Assembly: GCA_964477815.1 (NCBI GenBank)
Contig: CAYZEO010000009.1
Coordinates: 1-29,978 of the forward strand
DNA length: 29,978 nt
Reading direction: 5' to 3'
From: DAOVGZ01 sp964477815
Lineage (GTDB): Bacteria; Babelota; Babeliae; Babelales; Vermiphilaceae
Under the pieces are notes generated by a model. That model saw only the letters and a program-made list of their open reading frames with translations. It did no database searches and was not told the origin of the DNA. A program made the position numbers and the translations under genes. Positions 13,972-22,124 of the stretch are shown here, piece by piece (the first letter of the stretch is position 1; each line of letters opens with the position of its first letter).

Positions 13972-16712
13972 AATTTCCAACGCATTTCAACTTCTGCGCT
14001 AATATCCCCCCGCTCATCCCTAGTACCAAGCAGACTCACATCGTCTGACAGAAGATACTCAACTTCAACTTTAGTATCTTCTGTCAGGCTAAAGTTTTTT
14101 TGAATCATTGTGCGCCAACGGTCACTCACATCTATCTCAAGCGCACCACGAAGCCCGCCGCGACCTGTTTGATCGGTAAAACTTGGGACAAGATGAATTC
14201 TCTCAAAAGGCTTAAATAATCGCCCAAAAGCGTTTCTTATTCCTGTTGGTGACTGATCTGAACCAAAAATAATACCCTTGATATTTTGCATCACCAATGC
14301 TGGCATTAAAATATTAAGAGACTCTTTTTCTGAACCCACAAAAAGTAACGAGATAATCTGTTCTTCAGTTAATGGAGGACTTGACTCAAGAGAAATTTCT
14401 GGCTGACCAAGCAAACCGGAAACAGAAAGATCGATGTTATATCGTTTGAGTTTATTCTTTGCCCGAATTTCAATTGCGGGATCATACAAATGGCCAGATG
14501 AAAAACCTATTACTCCGCTTGTAATATACAGAGGCTTGTATGGAAAGGCTAAAGACCCGGAAAGAACCGACAATTTACCCAAAACTTTTGGTTGCAAAAG
14601 TGATCCTTCAACGGAAACATCCACTTTAACACTTGTTTCTAAAAATGATGTACTTACTCGAACAGGATCCTTTGTCTTGACTTGTAAATCAATAAGAAGA
14701 TCTGTTCCTTTTCCGTCAATCGCAGAACCAGGTAGATCGAAAAACTTTCTTTGAAAGCCGCGAGAAAAAATATTTTGCTTCAATTGCGAACGATCAACAA
14801 ACAACTGCCCCTTCAACATAGAAGTTTTTTTCTTTTCTTTTTTGAATGTCATTTGCCCAGAAATAACGGCAAATAAATCTTTTTTCCAATTGAGTAAACA
14901 ATCACGAAATGTAATGGGAATATGCGCAAACATCAGTTCGTAGTTCTTGTCAAAAAGAACAATTGCTCTCTTGCACAAAAAAGATCCTCTATGCAAGCCA
15001 CAATCAAATTTGTGAAATGTCACAAGAGGAATAGATGGATCAATCACACAACCGAAACGTAAACCATTAATGAAATTATACGTATCAGCAACACGAATAT
15101 TGCCATCCTCCAAACAAAGACGCGCAAACAATTTTTTATTTTTAAATATACCGTCAATTTTTATTCTTCCCTCACCCTGTAAATCATAATCTAGTGTTTT
15201 TTTTAGTAGGTTATGAATAAATGGCATCGCAATGACACCTGAAAATCCATTTGCATTTTTTTTGTCTGCCCAAATATCAACAAGATGTTCACCTAAAGGG
15301 TTATAGTATTTACATTTATTCAAACGAAAATTGGGAAACAAACTGAAAGATAAAGAAAAACATTTGCCATCAAACAAACCGTTAAGATTTAAGTCTTGAC
15401 GGTTCCAGGTCAGCTCACCGGAACATGAAACATCTGTTTCAGCTTTTTGATTAGTTGCAAGACACACATAATTACACTGCAACGGTTTGCCTGTAACGTA
15501 TTTAACCTGCGTGGATAAACCATCGGGAAGAATACTCCAGTTGTTAAAACCTGGTATAGAGAGCTGCGTTCTATTATTTAATTTCAAACCTCCAGATCCA
15601 TTTTTTTCTCGCCACTCATAACCTCCATAAAAATCTTTTCCTTTTACAGATACAAGAAAATTTCCATCCCAGACTGATTTTTCTCTATGAAAACTCACAT
15701 TACAAACCGATGCAATTTCCTTCTTGTTGTAATGGATTGCTCCTGATGTAAATCGCCCACTAATAAGCGAGGGAGAACCATCAAACTCTATATTTGTGTG
15801 CAAAGAACAGGCTCCATCAACCTTGCACACATCATTTTGTTTAATTAAAAAACCGGAAAGATAAGAAGCAGGAAAATAACCATCTACTTCTACAACCAAA
15901 CGACCCCCAACTAAATATAACTTGATTGGGGAGATAACAAATGATCTATCATCATTTTTAATAACAAAAACCCCTTGATCGTACCGCCAGAAACCAGACA
16001 GATAACAATTAGCACACTGACCCATTTGTGGAACTTGTAAACTACAATTCGTATTAATTAGTAACTGTGAGCCACCAGGCTTGCTGAAAACATCTACCCG
16101 TACTGGCCCCATCAGCATGTTAATAAGTGTCCGATCTTGCAAACAACACTGCCCACCCATAAAACGTATGATCGATTTCATTCCACCACCAATTCTACGA
16201 GTATCCAGGGAAAAATTTACCTTAGCAAACGCGTTCGTATAGCGTTCTTTAACCTGTACCGAAGCTCTTTTTATACTTAATGATCGCAAAAAAATAGGAA
16301 TAGAACTTTCACCTGAGTACAATGATCTGATATGCTCCCACAGACAAAGACCATCACCACCTAACTGAGAATCTGCTTCCAAGTCATCAATATCAATGTA
16401 AAGATCCACAATTCCATACAACAAAAAATCGAGCCAGGAAATACTAGCCCTCAAGGAACGACATGACCAATGATAATCATCACAATCACGCGGACGAATC
16501 AAAACATCCTTAACCTTAAGACAAAAAGGCACCAAACTTATTTTTTCAACATCAAACGAAACAGTGCTTGAAAAAAGACGGGAAACAAAAGGGTGAAGTT
16601 TATGAGCAACGGCTTGACGAATGCAGGGATCATTCTGAAACAAAAAAATAAAAAGAAAAAAGCCAAGAAAAAGAGAGCCACATAGTTTAAAAAATATTCT
16701 GAATGATCGCAC
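13968..16712 (-). CDS. tamB: TamB-like translocation/assembly protein (DUF490)
   Basis: A 914-residue protein with an N-terminal membrane anchor (about residues 7-26) and a long beta-rich periplasmic region. The C-terminal 250 residues match the TamB/DUF490 domain: repeated short strands (VSVEGSLLQPKVLGKL, DLSVSGLLGQPEISLES), then PPLTEEQIISLLFVG and a barrel-like end finishing EVEMRWKF. TamB-like proteins bridge the periplasm and help with outer-membrane protein assembly and phospholipid transport. It is shorter than E. coli TamB (about 1260) but within the family range. The start is GTG with GAGG 8 nt upstream. It is the last gene of the gspE operon, starting 33 nt after the pseudopilin stop. 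Confidence 0.88.
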   Translation of the reverse strand: MRSFRIFFKLCGSLFLGFFLFIFLFQNDPCIRQAVAHKLHPFVSRLFSSTVSFDVEKISLVPFCLKVKDVLIRPRDCDDYHWSCRSLRASISWLDFLLYGIVDLYIDIDDLEADSQLGGDGLCLWEHIRSLYSGESSIPIFLRSLSIKRASVQVKERYTNAFAKVNFSLDTRRIGGGMKSIIRFMGGQCCLQDRTLINMLMGPVRVDVFSKPGGSQLLINTNCSLQVPQMGQCANCYLSGFWRYDQGVFVIKNDDRSFVISPIKLYLVGGRLVVEVDGYFPASYLSGFLIKQNDVCKVDGACSLHTNIEFDGSPSLISGRFTSGAIHYNKKEIASVCNVSFHREKSVWDGNFLVSVKGKDFYGGYEWREKNGSGGLKLNNRTQLSIPGFNNWSILPDGLSTQVKYVTGKPLQCNYVCLATNQKAETDVSCSGELTWNRQDLNLNGLFDGKCFSLSFSLFPNFRLNKCKYYNPLGEHLVDIWADKKNANGFSGVIAMPFIHNLLKKTLDYDLQGEGRIKIDGIFKNKKLFARLCLEDGNIRVADTYNFINGLRFGCVIDPSIPLVTFHKFDCGLHRGSFLCKRAIVLFDKNYELMFAHIPITFRDCLLNWKKDLFAVISGQMTFKKEKKKTSMLKGQLFVDRSQLKQNIFSRGFQRKFFDLPGSAIDGKGTDLLIDLQVKTKDPVRVSTSFLETSVKVDVSVEGSLLQPKVLGKLSVLSGSLAFPYKPLYITSGVIGFSSGHLYDPAIEIRAKNKLKRYNIDLSVSGLLGQPEISLESSPPLTEEQIISLLFVGSEKESLNILMPALVMQNIKGIIFGSDQSPTGIRNAFGRLFKPFERIHLVPSFTDQTGRGGLRGALEIDVSDRWRTMIQKNFSLTEDTKVEVEYLLSDDVSLLGTRDERGDISAEVEMRWKF

Positions 16713-16745
16713 AGAAACATCCTCAATCTTCTACAGCTTTCATAA

Positions 16746-17276
16746 TTATGGAAGCAACATCCATTTTCCATTGTAACTGTATTTTCGTAAATGAGAAACC
16801 TGTGCAATACCGCTACTCAAGGCGTAAAAAGACGTTCTGTCTCTATCTGTCAAGTAAACTGTCCCAGAACTGATAATTCCATCAGGATAAAAAACAATTT
16901 GGTTTTTTTTAAACGTAACTGAAGATCGTATCATACTCTGTGGACTTGACGGCGGTCCTTTCACGTCAGGAACAACACCAAACAGAACAGGGGTATTTAG
17001 TTTTTCTGTTTTTCCATCAAAACTATAACACCCTTTATTGAAATCAATATCAAGGACCTGAACCTTACCACTCGCGAGAGCACACTGACGCAAATAGTTA
17101 CACGTAGAATATAGACGATTAAGCTCAGAGCGAACGATGCCGCGATTCAAAAACGAAACGTTAACAACTGTCAATGTGACAACAAGCGCACATAAAGCAA
17201 CAGTGATCATCAACTCAATAAGAGTGAAGCCTGTCAACCTAGTCTTTGTCCCTTTTATCTTCACTATTCGATTCAT
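16746..17276 (-). CDS. Type II secretion/type IV pilus pseudopilin, GspH/FimT-like
   Basis: A 176-residue prepilin. From the ATG at 17276 the leader is short and basic (MNRIVKIKGTKTRLTG), with the class III cleavage site after Gly16 and the mature start FTLIELMITVAL containing the conserved Glu at +5 and a hydrophobic helix. The rest fits a GspH-like globular domain ending in a glycine/tryptophan segment (YNGKWMLLP). A GTG at 17297 would give a longer leader. The gene begins inside the 3' end of the small secreted protein gene. It should be processed by a prepilin peptidase, not present here, and assembled by the ATPase of the same operon. Confidence 0.87.
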   Translation of the reverse strand: MNRIVKIKGTKTRLTGFTLIELMITVALCALVVTLTVVNVSFLNRGIVRSELNRLYSTCNYLRQCALASGKVQVLDIDFNKGCYSFDGKTEKLNTPVLFGVVPDVKGPPSSPQSMIRSSVTFKKNQIVFYPDGIISSGTVYLTDRDRTSFYALSSGIAQVSHLRKYSYNGKWMLLP

Positions 17277-17487
17277 CACTAAATATACTTGGGTCACTCA
17301 ATGCATATAACTTGCGCCTCAATATTTTAGATATTGGGCCCTTTTTCTTATCTTTTCCAAAACAACCACAAAAGGCACTATTTAAAAAATCAAAAAAGGT
17401 ATACTTACTTTTACTCGCGTTCCCATTCATACAAAAAACAGCGCTGGAACACAATAACAACAATAAAACACAAAATTTTTTAAGCAT
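17239..17487 (-). CDS. Small secreted protein in the gspE operon
   Basis: An 82-residue protein with a clear signal peptide (MLKKFCVLLLLLCSSAVFC). The mature part has a Cys-Gly-Cys cluster (FCGCFG), a basic stretch (KDKKKG) and an acidic Ser-rich tail ending in DKRDKD. It starts 13 nt after the gspE stop, and its 3' end overlaps the pseudopilin start by 38 nt. Position and signal support a real gene; the family is not recognised. Confidence 0.6.
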   Translation of the reverse strand: MLKKFCVLLLLLCSSAVFCMNGNASKSKYTFFDFLNSAFCGCFGKDKKKGPISKILRRKLYALSDPSIFSDESNSEDKRDKD

Positions 17488-17500
17488 TGCAATAATCTCT

Positions 17501-19213
17501 TTACTTATTTATATCTTCTTGATCAACTGTCGCAACAGAAAGAACTTCATCAATTGTTGTTAAACCTTGAGCAATCTTACGAACACCATCTTCAAGCAAA
17601 GGAGCCATGCCATCAGCTTGCGCTTGCTGTTTAAGAAGGGATGTGTCAGCACGCTCTATGGTCAAGCGCGCAATGTCATTTGTCATTTCCATTATTTCAA
17701 AAACAGCCAATCTGCCCTTAAATCCAGTATTTCCACACTCGTGGCAACCATTCGCTTTATAAAACGTCATTCCGGCAGCCTCCTCTTTTTTTAAGCCGAT
17801 GCTTTTAAGAAGCTCCTCCGATGGAGTATAAACTGATTTACATTTTTCACACAACTTGCGAACCAATCGTTGCGCACAAGCAAGCACAACCGATGATGCT
17901 ATCAGATATGGCTCAACTCCCATATCAAGCAAACGAGTGATTGTTGCAGGAGCATTGTTTGTGTGCAGAGTGCTGAGAACTAAGTGTCCGGTTAATGCAG
18001 ACTGAATAGCGATTTGCGCTGTTTCTTGGTCCCGTGTTTCACCAATCATGATAATATCAGGATCTTGCCGCAAAATGGAACGAAGTGCTGCCGCAAATGT
18101 TAGACCTATCTTATCACGAACTTGTACCTGTCCTATGCCCTGCATTTGATATTCCACAGGATCTTCAACCGTAATAATATTCACTTCAGGTGTACTGAGC
18201 CGACTTAAAATGGAATAGAGTGTTGTTGTTTTACCTGAACCAGTCGGACCGGTAACAAAAATAATACCATTGGGTCTCGAAATTCCTTTGATAAGAACAT
18301 CAAAATCTCTTTTGGATAATCCTAAATCTTCCAGCTGTGCAAATGTTCTGGTCTTATCGAGTAAACGCATCACGATTCGCTCTCCAAATGCAACAGGCAA
18401 AACAGAAACACGAATATCAATAGATTTATCGGCAACCTTTATCTCAATTCTTCCATCTTGAGGAATCCTTTTTTCTGCAATGTTCAGGCCAGCCATAATT
18501 TTTATGCGTGAGGCAAGTGCACCTTGTACACGTTTTGGAGGACTCATAATATCATACATCACACCATCGACTCTGTACCGAACCTTAACCTCTTTCTCAA
18601 AAGGTTCAATGTGAATATCTGATGCTCCTCGTTTCGCAGCTTGAAACAAAATATGATTTACCAACTTTATAATCGGTGCCTCGGCAGCCATCCCGAGTAT
18701 GTCTTTTTCTTCTACCTGATCAAACTCAACAGCTTCTTCAAACTCTTTTTCTTCTTCAAGCTCCTCTATCATTTGTTTAGCGCCGCCGAGAGGATAGTAG
18801 CGATTTATGCCATCAACAATCATCTTCTTTGTTGCAACAGCAGACTGAATGCCCCCACCTAATAATATATTTAATTCATCAAGTGGCTGAAACTGTAACG
18901 GATTGGTGGTCAATATAACAACAGCCCCATCGACCATGACCGGCATAACACTATTTTCTCGCAAAAAGCGAAGCGGAACCTTTCCAAGTAACCCCACATC
19001 GATCATCTGTTCAGTAAGCTCCGGAATATATTCAAGCCCAACATGCTTTGCAAGCATCTGTGCAACTTTATCAGAAGGAACAAATTTCTTTTCAATCACA
19101 CAATCTAAAAGTGTCTGTCCTGTTTGCTCCACATCTTTCAAGCACTCTGCTAACTGTTCCTTTGTGATAAGACCGGCATCGACAAAAATATCTCCAATCT
19201 TTTTTTGTGCCAT
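17501..19213 (-). CDS. GspE/PilB-type secretion or pilus assembly ATPase
   Basis: A 570-residue cytoplasmic hexameric ATPase that drives pseudopilus or pilus assembly. It has an N-terminal MshEN/GspE_N domain (residues 1-140; IGDIFVDAGLITKEQL), an acidic linker (150-172), and the catalytic domain: Walker A GPTGSGKTT (322-330), an Asp box, Walker B region DPDIIMIGETRD (384-395) and a His box (GHLVLSTLHTN). A zinc-binding pair of CxxC motifs (455/458 and 490/493) follows. Both GspE and PilB fit; the GspH-like pseudopilin downstream favours neither strongly. It is the first gene of an operon with a small secreted protein, the pseudopilin and tamB. A GGGG-containing ribosome site precedes the ATG. 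Confidence 0.94.
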   Translation of the reverse strand: MAQKKIGDIFVDAGLITKEQLAECLKDVEQTGQTLLDCVIEKKFVPSDKVAQMLAKHVGLEYIPELTEQMIDVGLLGKVPLRFLRENSVMPVMVDGAVVILTTNPLQFQPLDELNILLGGGIQSAVATKKMIVDGINRYYPLGGAKQMIEELEEEKEFEEAVEFDQVEEKDILGMAAEAPIIKLVNHILFQAAKRGASDIHIEPFEKEVKVRYRVDGVMYDIMSPPKRVQGALASRIKIMAGLNIAEKRIPQDGRIEIKVADKSIDIRVSVLPVAFGERIVMRLLDKTRTFAQLEDLGLSKRDFDVLIKGISRPNGIIFVTGPTGSGKTTTLYSILSRLSTPEVNIITVEDPVEYQMQGIGQVQVRDKIGLTFAAALRSILRQDPDIIMIGETRDQETAQIAIQSALTGHLVLSTLHTNNAPATITRLLDMGVEPYLIASSVVLACAQRLVRKLCEKCKSVYTPSEELLKSIGLKKEEAAGMTFYKANGCHECGNTGFKGRLAVFEIMEMTNDIARLTIERADTSLLKQQAQADGMAPLLEDGVRKIAQGLTTIDEVLSVATVDQEDINK

Positions 19214-19277
19214 GTTCTTTACCCCAATCTTTTTGCTCCATGCGCAATAAGAATTTTTAAAAAAATTACACCTATAT

Positions 19278-19306
19278 ATTATCTCTCACAGACAAGAAAA
19301 TAGCAA
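19278..19306 (-). promoter_or_regulatory. Likely promoter of the gspE operon
   Basis: On the minus strand TTGCTA (19306-19301) and GATAAT (19283-19278) are 17 nt apart; the -10 matches five of six, the -35 four of six. The leader to the ATG at 19213 is about 58 nt. Confidence 0.45.
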
Positions 19307-19511
19307 ACTAAGACGAGCCAATCGTACTTTTTTTATAAAAATTTTTGGCAAGCAGCTCTGGATGCCACTCTTCATTTTAATTGCAAAACTCACTTGCAAA
19401 TCAGAGTGCCACTTCCTATCATCTTTATCTGAGCCCAGGGACACGTGCCACCTACATCTGACATAAACGAATAAAAAAGACCATGGACTAAATGGTTAGA
19501 AGATTATATCT

Positions 19512-19528
19512 GCAAAGATGATCTTTGC
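19512..19528. promoter_or_regulatory. Perfect 17-bp palindrome, candidate operator upstream of nrdG
   Basis: GCAAAGAT-G-ATCTTTGC, 8-bp arms around one central base, about 100 bp before the nrdG start. The form suits a dimeric regulator. It is not the NrdR box. Confidence 0.45.
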
Positions 19529-19550
19529 CACCAAAATCTCCTGTGTCTTC

Positions 19551-19587
19551 ACAAGGCCTATGTATACAACGTACCGTTGAGCCTTGT
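19551..19587 (+). other. Hairpin in the nrdG leader
   Basis: ACAAGGC (19551-19557) and GCCTTGT (19581-19587) form a 7-bp stem with a 23-nt loop, followed by AAAGGAG. No U tract follows, and no start codon is placed to use this ribosome-like site, so a leader structure is more likely than a terminator. Confidence 0.35.
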
Positions 19588-19628
19588 AAAGGAGAGTTTA
19601 CACAATTTTTTGTAGCGAGAGGGAACCT

Positions 19629-20078
19629 ATGAATGGCTATATTGCCCGAATTTTCACATCGTTTGTAGATGTACCAAATAAAATTTCTACAGCAATTTAT
19701 TTTTCAGGATGCAGTTTGCGTTGCAATGGTTGTCACAATAAAGACATCTGGGAGAAAAAAAATGGCACACTTATGTCCAGCAATCATATTATGGAAAAAA
19801 TAAATAATCCGCTCACTGAATATGTCGCATTCCTAGGTGGAGAGCCTACAGACCAATTGAATTTTCTTCTGCATCTTTGTGAGCGAATCCAAAAAGAAAC
19901 GGATAAAAAAATAGCGCTTTATTCAGGCAGAGAATTTGAAGAATTACCCGAAAAGCTGCTTCTTTATCCGTCTTTTGTAGTGTGTGGGCCATACCGACAA
20001 GATCTTCGCCAAGAAGGCTTTCCGGCGTCATCAAATCAACGTGTTTTTAAAAAGAAGGACCAAATGTGGACGAACTAA
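19629..20078 (+). CDS. nrdG: Anaerobic ribonucleotide reductase activating enzyme
   Basis: A 149-residue radical SAM enzyme that installs the glycyl radical on NrdD. The CX3CX2C cluster motif is GCSLRCNGCHN (Cys28, Cys32, Cys35), followed by the GGEP motif near residue 71. The length is typical of NrdG. The ATG at 19629 has GAGAGGG about 8 nt upstream. The nrdD start overlaps the end of this gene by 13 nt, so the two are translationally coupled. Confidence 0.93.
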   Translation: MNGYIARIFTSFVDVPNKISTAIYFSGCSLRCNGCHNKDIWEKKNGTLMSSNHIMEKINNPLTEYVAFLGGEPTDQLNFLLHLCERIQKETDKKIALYSGREFEELPEKLLLYPSFVVCGPYRQDLRQEGFPASSNQRVFKKKDQMWTN

Positions 20079-21994
20079 AACAATATTCTATGCTGTCTGA
20101 AGACTTCAAAAAAATATATGAATCTGTGGATAAAGAGATTCTCAAACTCGAGGGAATTTCTCCTGAAAAACTAGATACATCCCGCGTTGGACATCAATAT
20201 TTCCGAGAAGATGTAAAAGAAGTAACTATTGATGCCAATGCAAACCATCTTCAAGACGGTATTTCGTTCGCAAATTACGTGTCAGAAATGGCAAAGAGTA
20301 ACATGAAGCTATTAGGATATCATGACTTGTACATCATTTTAAAAGAGAAGTACGGACAACAAGAGGCAACAGACATTCTTACTTCTTTGTGGGATGGAGA
20401 TCTTTATATTCACGACAGCACAAAGCTCCAAGTTCCTTATTGCTGGGCTCTTTCGGTAGACCTCATCCTGCGAAAAGGAAATTTTTGGGGACAGCTCCGA
20501 TCTTATCCCCCAAAACGCGCAACATCATTTATAGATCAGGTCAAAGAGGTAACCATCGAAGTTGCTCAGGAAATCGCTGGAGCAGTCGCAATTGGCGACC
20601 TTATGATCGGTTATTCTTACTTTGTTAAATTAGAAAATCTCGATATAGACAATCCCGATCATAGAAAAAAAATTGAAAATGATTTTCAATCTCTTGTCCA
20701 CACACTAAACAAAAAACTTCGCCCATCACATCAATCGCCATTCAGTAATATTTCGATTTTCGATCGACCAAATTTAGAAAAACTATTCAAGGATTATCGA
20801 TTCCCTGATGGCTCCACACCGAACCTTAATACTGTTTATGAAATTCAAAAAATATTTTGCGACTGGTTTTACAAGGGAGATCCATCAACCGGCATACCAT
20901 ACCGATTTCCAATTGTAACGCTTAATCTGAGAGTTGATGAGGAAGGAAATGTTCTTGACCAGAAATCACTTGAATATTTCACAAAAATCAATCTAGAAAA
21001 AGGATGTTTTAATATCTACATTTCAGCGGGCAATAAAATCGCAAGTTGCTGTAGACTAAGCAATGACCTTGACCTTGCAGGAGCAGACAGCTTTGGAAAC
21101 GGAGGAGTTTCTCTTGGATCACACCGCGTTGTAACTATCAATCTTGCACGCCTTGGTAAAAGAGCAACGTCATACAATAATTTGATCGATTTACTACACG
21201 AACAACTGGATAAAGCAACAAAAACACTTGTTGCCCACAGAAAATTGCTTGAAAAGAGATCAGATCAAAATTTTCTTCCGTTTGTAAAACGCGGACTTAT
21301 CATCATGAGCCGGCTGTTTAGCACATTTGGAATCAATGGAGTGTACGAGTGCCTTGAACAGATGGGACACTCAATTATAACCGAACAGGGCAAACAGGTA
21401 GCCTTTAATATTTTGCAAGAAATAAAAGACTACGCCACTGCCTGCAGCAAAAAATATGGAACACCATTTAATGTCGAACAAGTGCCCGGTGAGAGCTTAG
21501 CAGCAAAACTCGCACTAAAAGATAAGCTCCTTCATGATATGGATTATTCAATCTATGCAAATCAGTTTGTTCCGCTTTGGATTGATTGTGATATCGTAGA
21601 ACGAATAAAACTCGATGGAGCATTTTCAAAAGTGCTAACCGGAGGCGGCATTTCTCACCTTAACCTTGGCGAAAAACTTTCACATAAAAATCAGATGAAA
21701 ACACTCATTGAGTATGCAATCAAACACGGCTGCGAGCACTTTGCCATCAACTACAATTATTGTCGATGCGAAAACAAGCATACAACTATCTCCGGTCAAA
21801 CATCTATTTGTCCAATTTGCTCAGGTAAAATTATTGAACAATACACCCGAATTGTTGGCTACCTTACTCCCGTTTCTTCTTGGAATAAAGGGCGCAGAAA
21901 AGAACATGCTATGAGGGTATTTAAAAAAGAAACCACACTTAACGGAAATACTGTAACTCCGGCCAAGAACGTAAAAACTCAAAAGGAACTATAA
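20066..21994 (+). CDS. nrdD: Anaerobic (class III) ribonucleoside-triphosphate reductase
   Basis: A 642-residue oxygen-sensitive enzyme that reduces ribonucleotides to deoxyribonucleotides. Landmarks are TIDANAN near residue 55, the active-site region GNKIASCCRLSND near residue 327, a C-terminal zinc site (CRC ... CPIC, about residues 570-590) and RIVGYL with the radical Gly598. The N-terminus lacks the ATP-cone (no VxKRDG-type motif), so overall activity regulation by dATP through that domain is not expected. The start is GTG, 7 nt after AAGGA, inside the nrdG 3' end. A strong hairpin follows the stop. Confidence 0.94.
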   Translation: MDELKQYSMLSEDFKKIYESVDKEILKLEGISPEKLDTSRVGHQYFREDVKEVTIDANANHLQDGISFANYVSEMAKSNMKLLGYHDLYIILKEKYGQQEATDILTSLWDGDLYIHDSTKLQVPYCWALSVDLILRKGNFWGQLRSYPPKRATSFIDQVKEVTIEVAQEIAGAVAIGDLMIGYSYFVKLENLDIDNPDHRKKIENDFQSLVHTLNKKLRPSHQSPFSNISIFDRPNLEKLFKDYRFPDGSTPNLNTVYEIQKIFCDWFYKGDPSTGIPYRFPIVTLNLRVDEEGNVLDQKSLEYFTKINLEKGCFNIYISAGNKIASCCRLSNDLDLAGADSFGNGGVSLGSHRVVTINLARLGKRATSYNNLIDLLHEQLDKATKTLVAHRKLLEKRSDQNFLPFVKRGLIIMSRLFSTFGINGVYECLEQMGHSIITEQGKQVAFNILQEIKDYATACSKKYGTPFNVEQVPGESLAAKLALKDKLLHDMDYSIYANQFVPLWIDCDIVERIKLDGAFSKVLTGGGISHLNLGEKLSHKNQMKTLIEYAIKHGCEHFAINYNYCRCENKHTTISGQTSICPICSGKIIEQYTRIVGYLTPVSSWNKGRRKEHAMRVFKKETTLNGNTVTPAKNVKTQKEL

Positions 21995-21999
21995 GAAAC

Positions 22000-22036
22000 A
22001 GGTGCCCACACAAACAAATCATGAGTGTGGGCACCT
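22000..22036 (+). terminator. Strong hairpin after nrdD, no U tract
   Basis: A perfect 12-bp stem (AGGTGCCCACAC, 22000-22011, with 22025-22036) and a 13-nt loop begin 6 nt after the nrdD stop. The following bases are AGCACGCGC, so it is not a classic intrinsic terminator. It may stabilise the mRNA end or act with other factors. Confidence 0.55.
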
Positions 22037-22124
22037 AGCACGCGCTTGCAGCATAAAACGGAGTCTGTTAGTTTAAAAACTCTTAATCGTCCGTTGGTAA
22101 ACTTTTCTAAAAGGAAGCCGGATC

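Larger units (their letters stand above)
19214..19628. other. Intergenic region between gspE and nrdG
   Basis: 415 bp between divergent genes. It holds the candidate gspE promoter, a perfect palindrome at 19512-19528 and a hairpin at 19551-19587. The motif TGCCAC occurs four times on the plus strand (about 19371, 19409, 19447 and 19526) without an obvious fixed period. I see no ORF and no recognisable RNA gene. Confidence 0.5.

Noticed and set aside
19600..19615. NrdR box upstream of nrdG (ACACAATTTTTTGT)
   Set aside because: Only a partial match, single rather than paired, and lying between the leader and the ribosome site.
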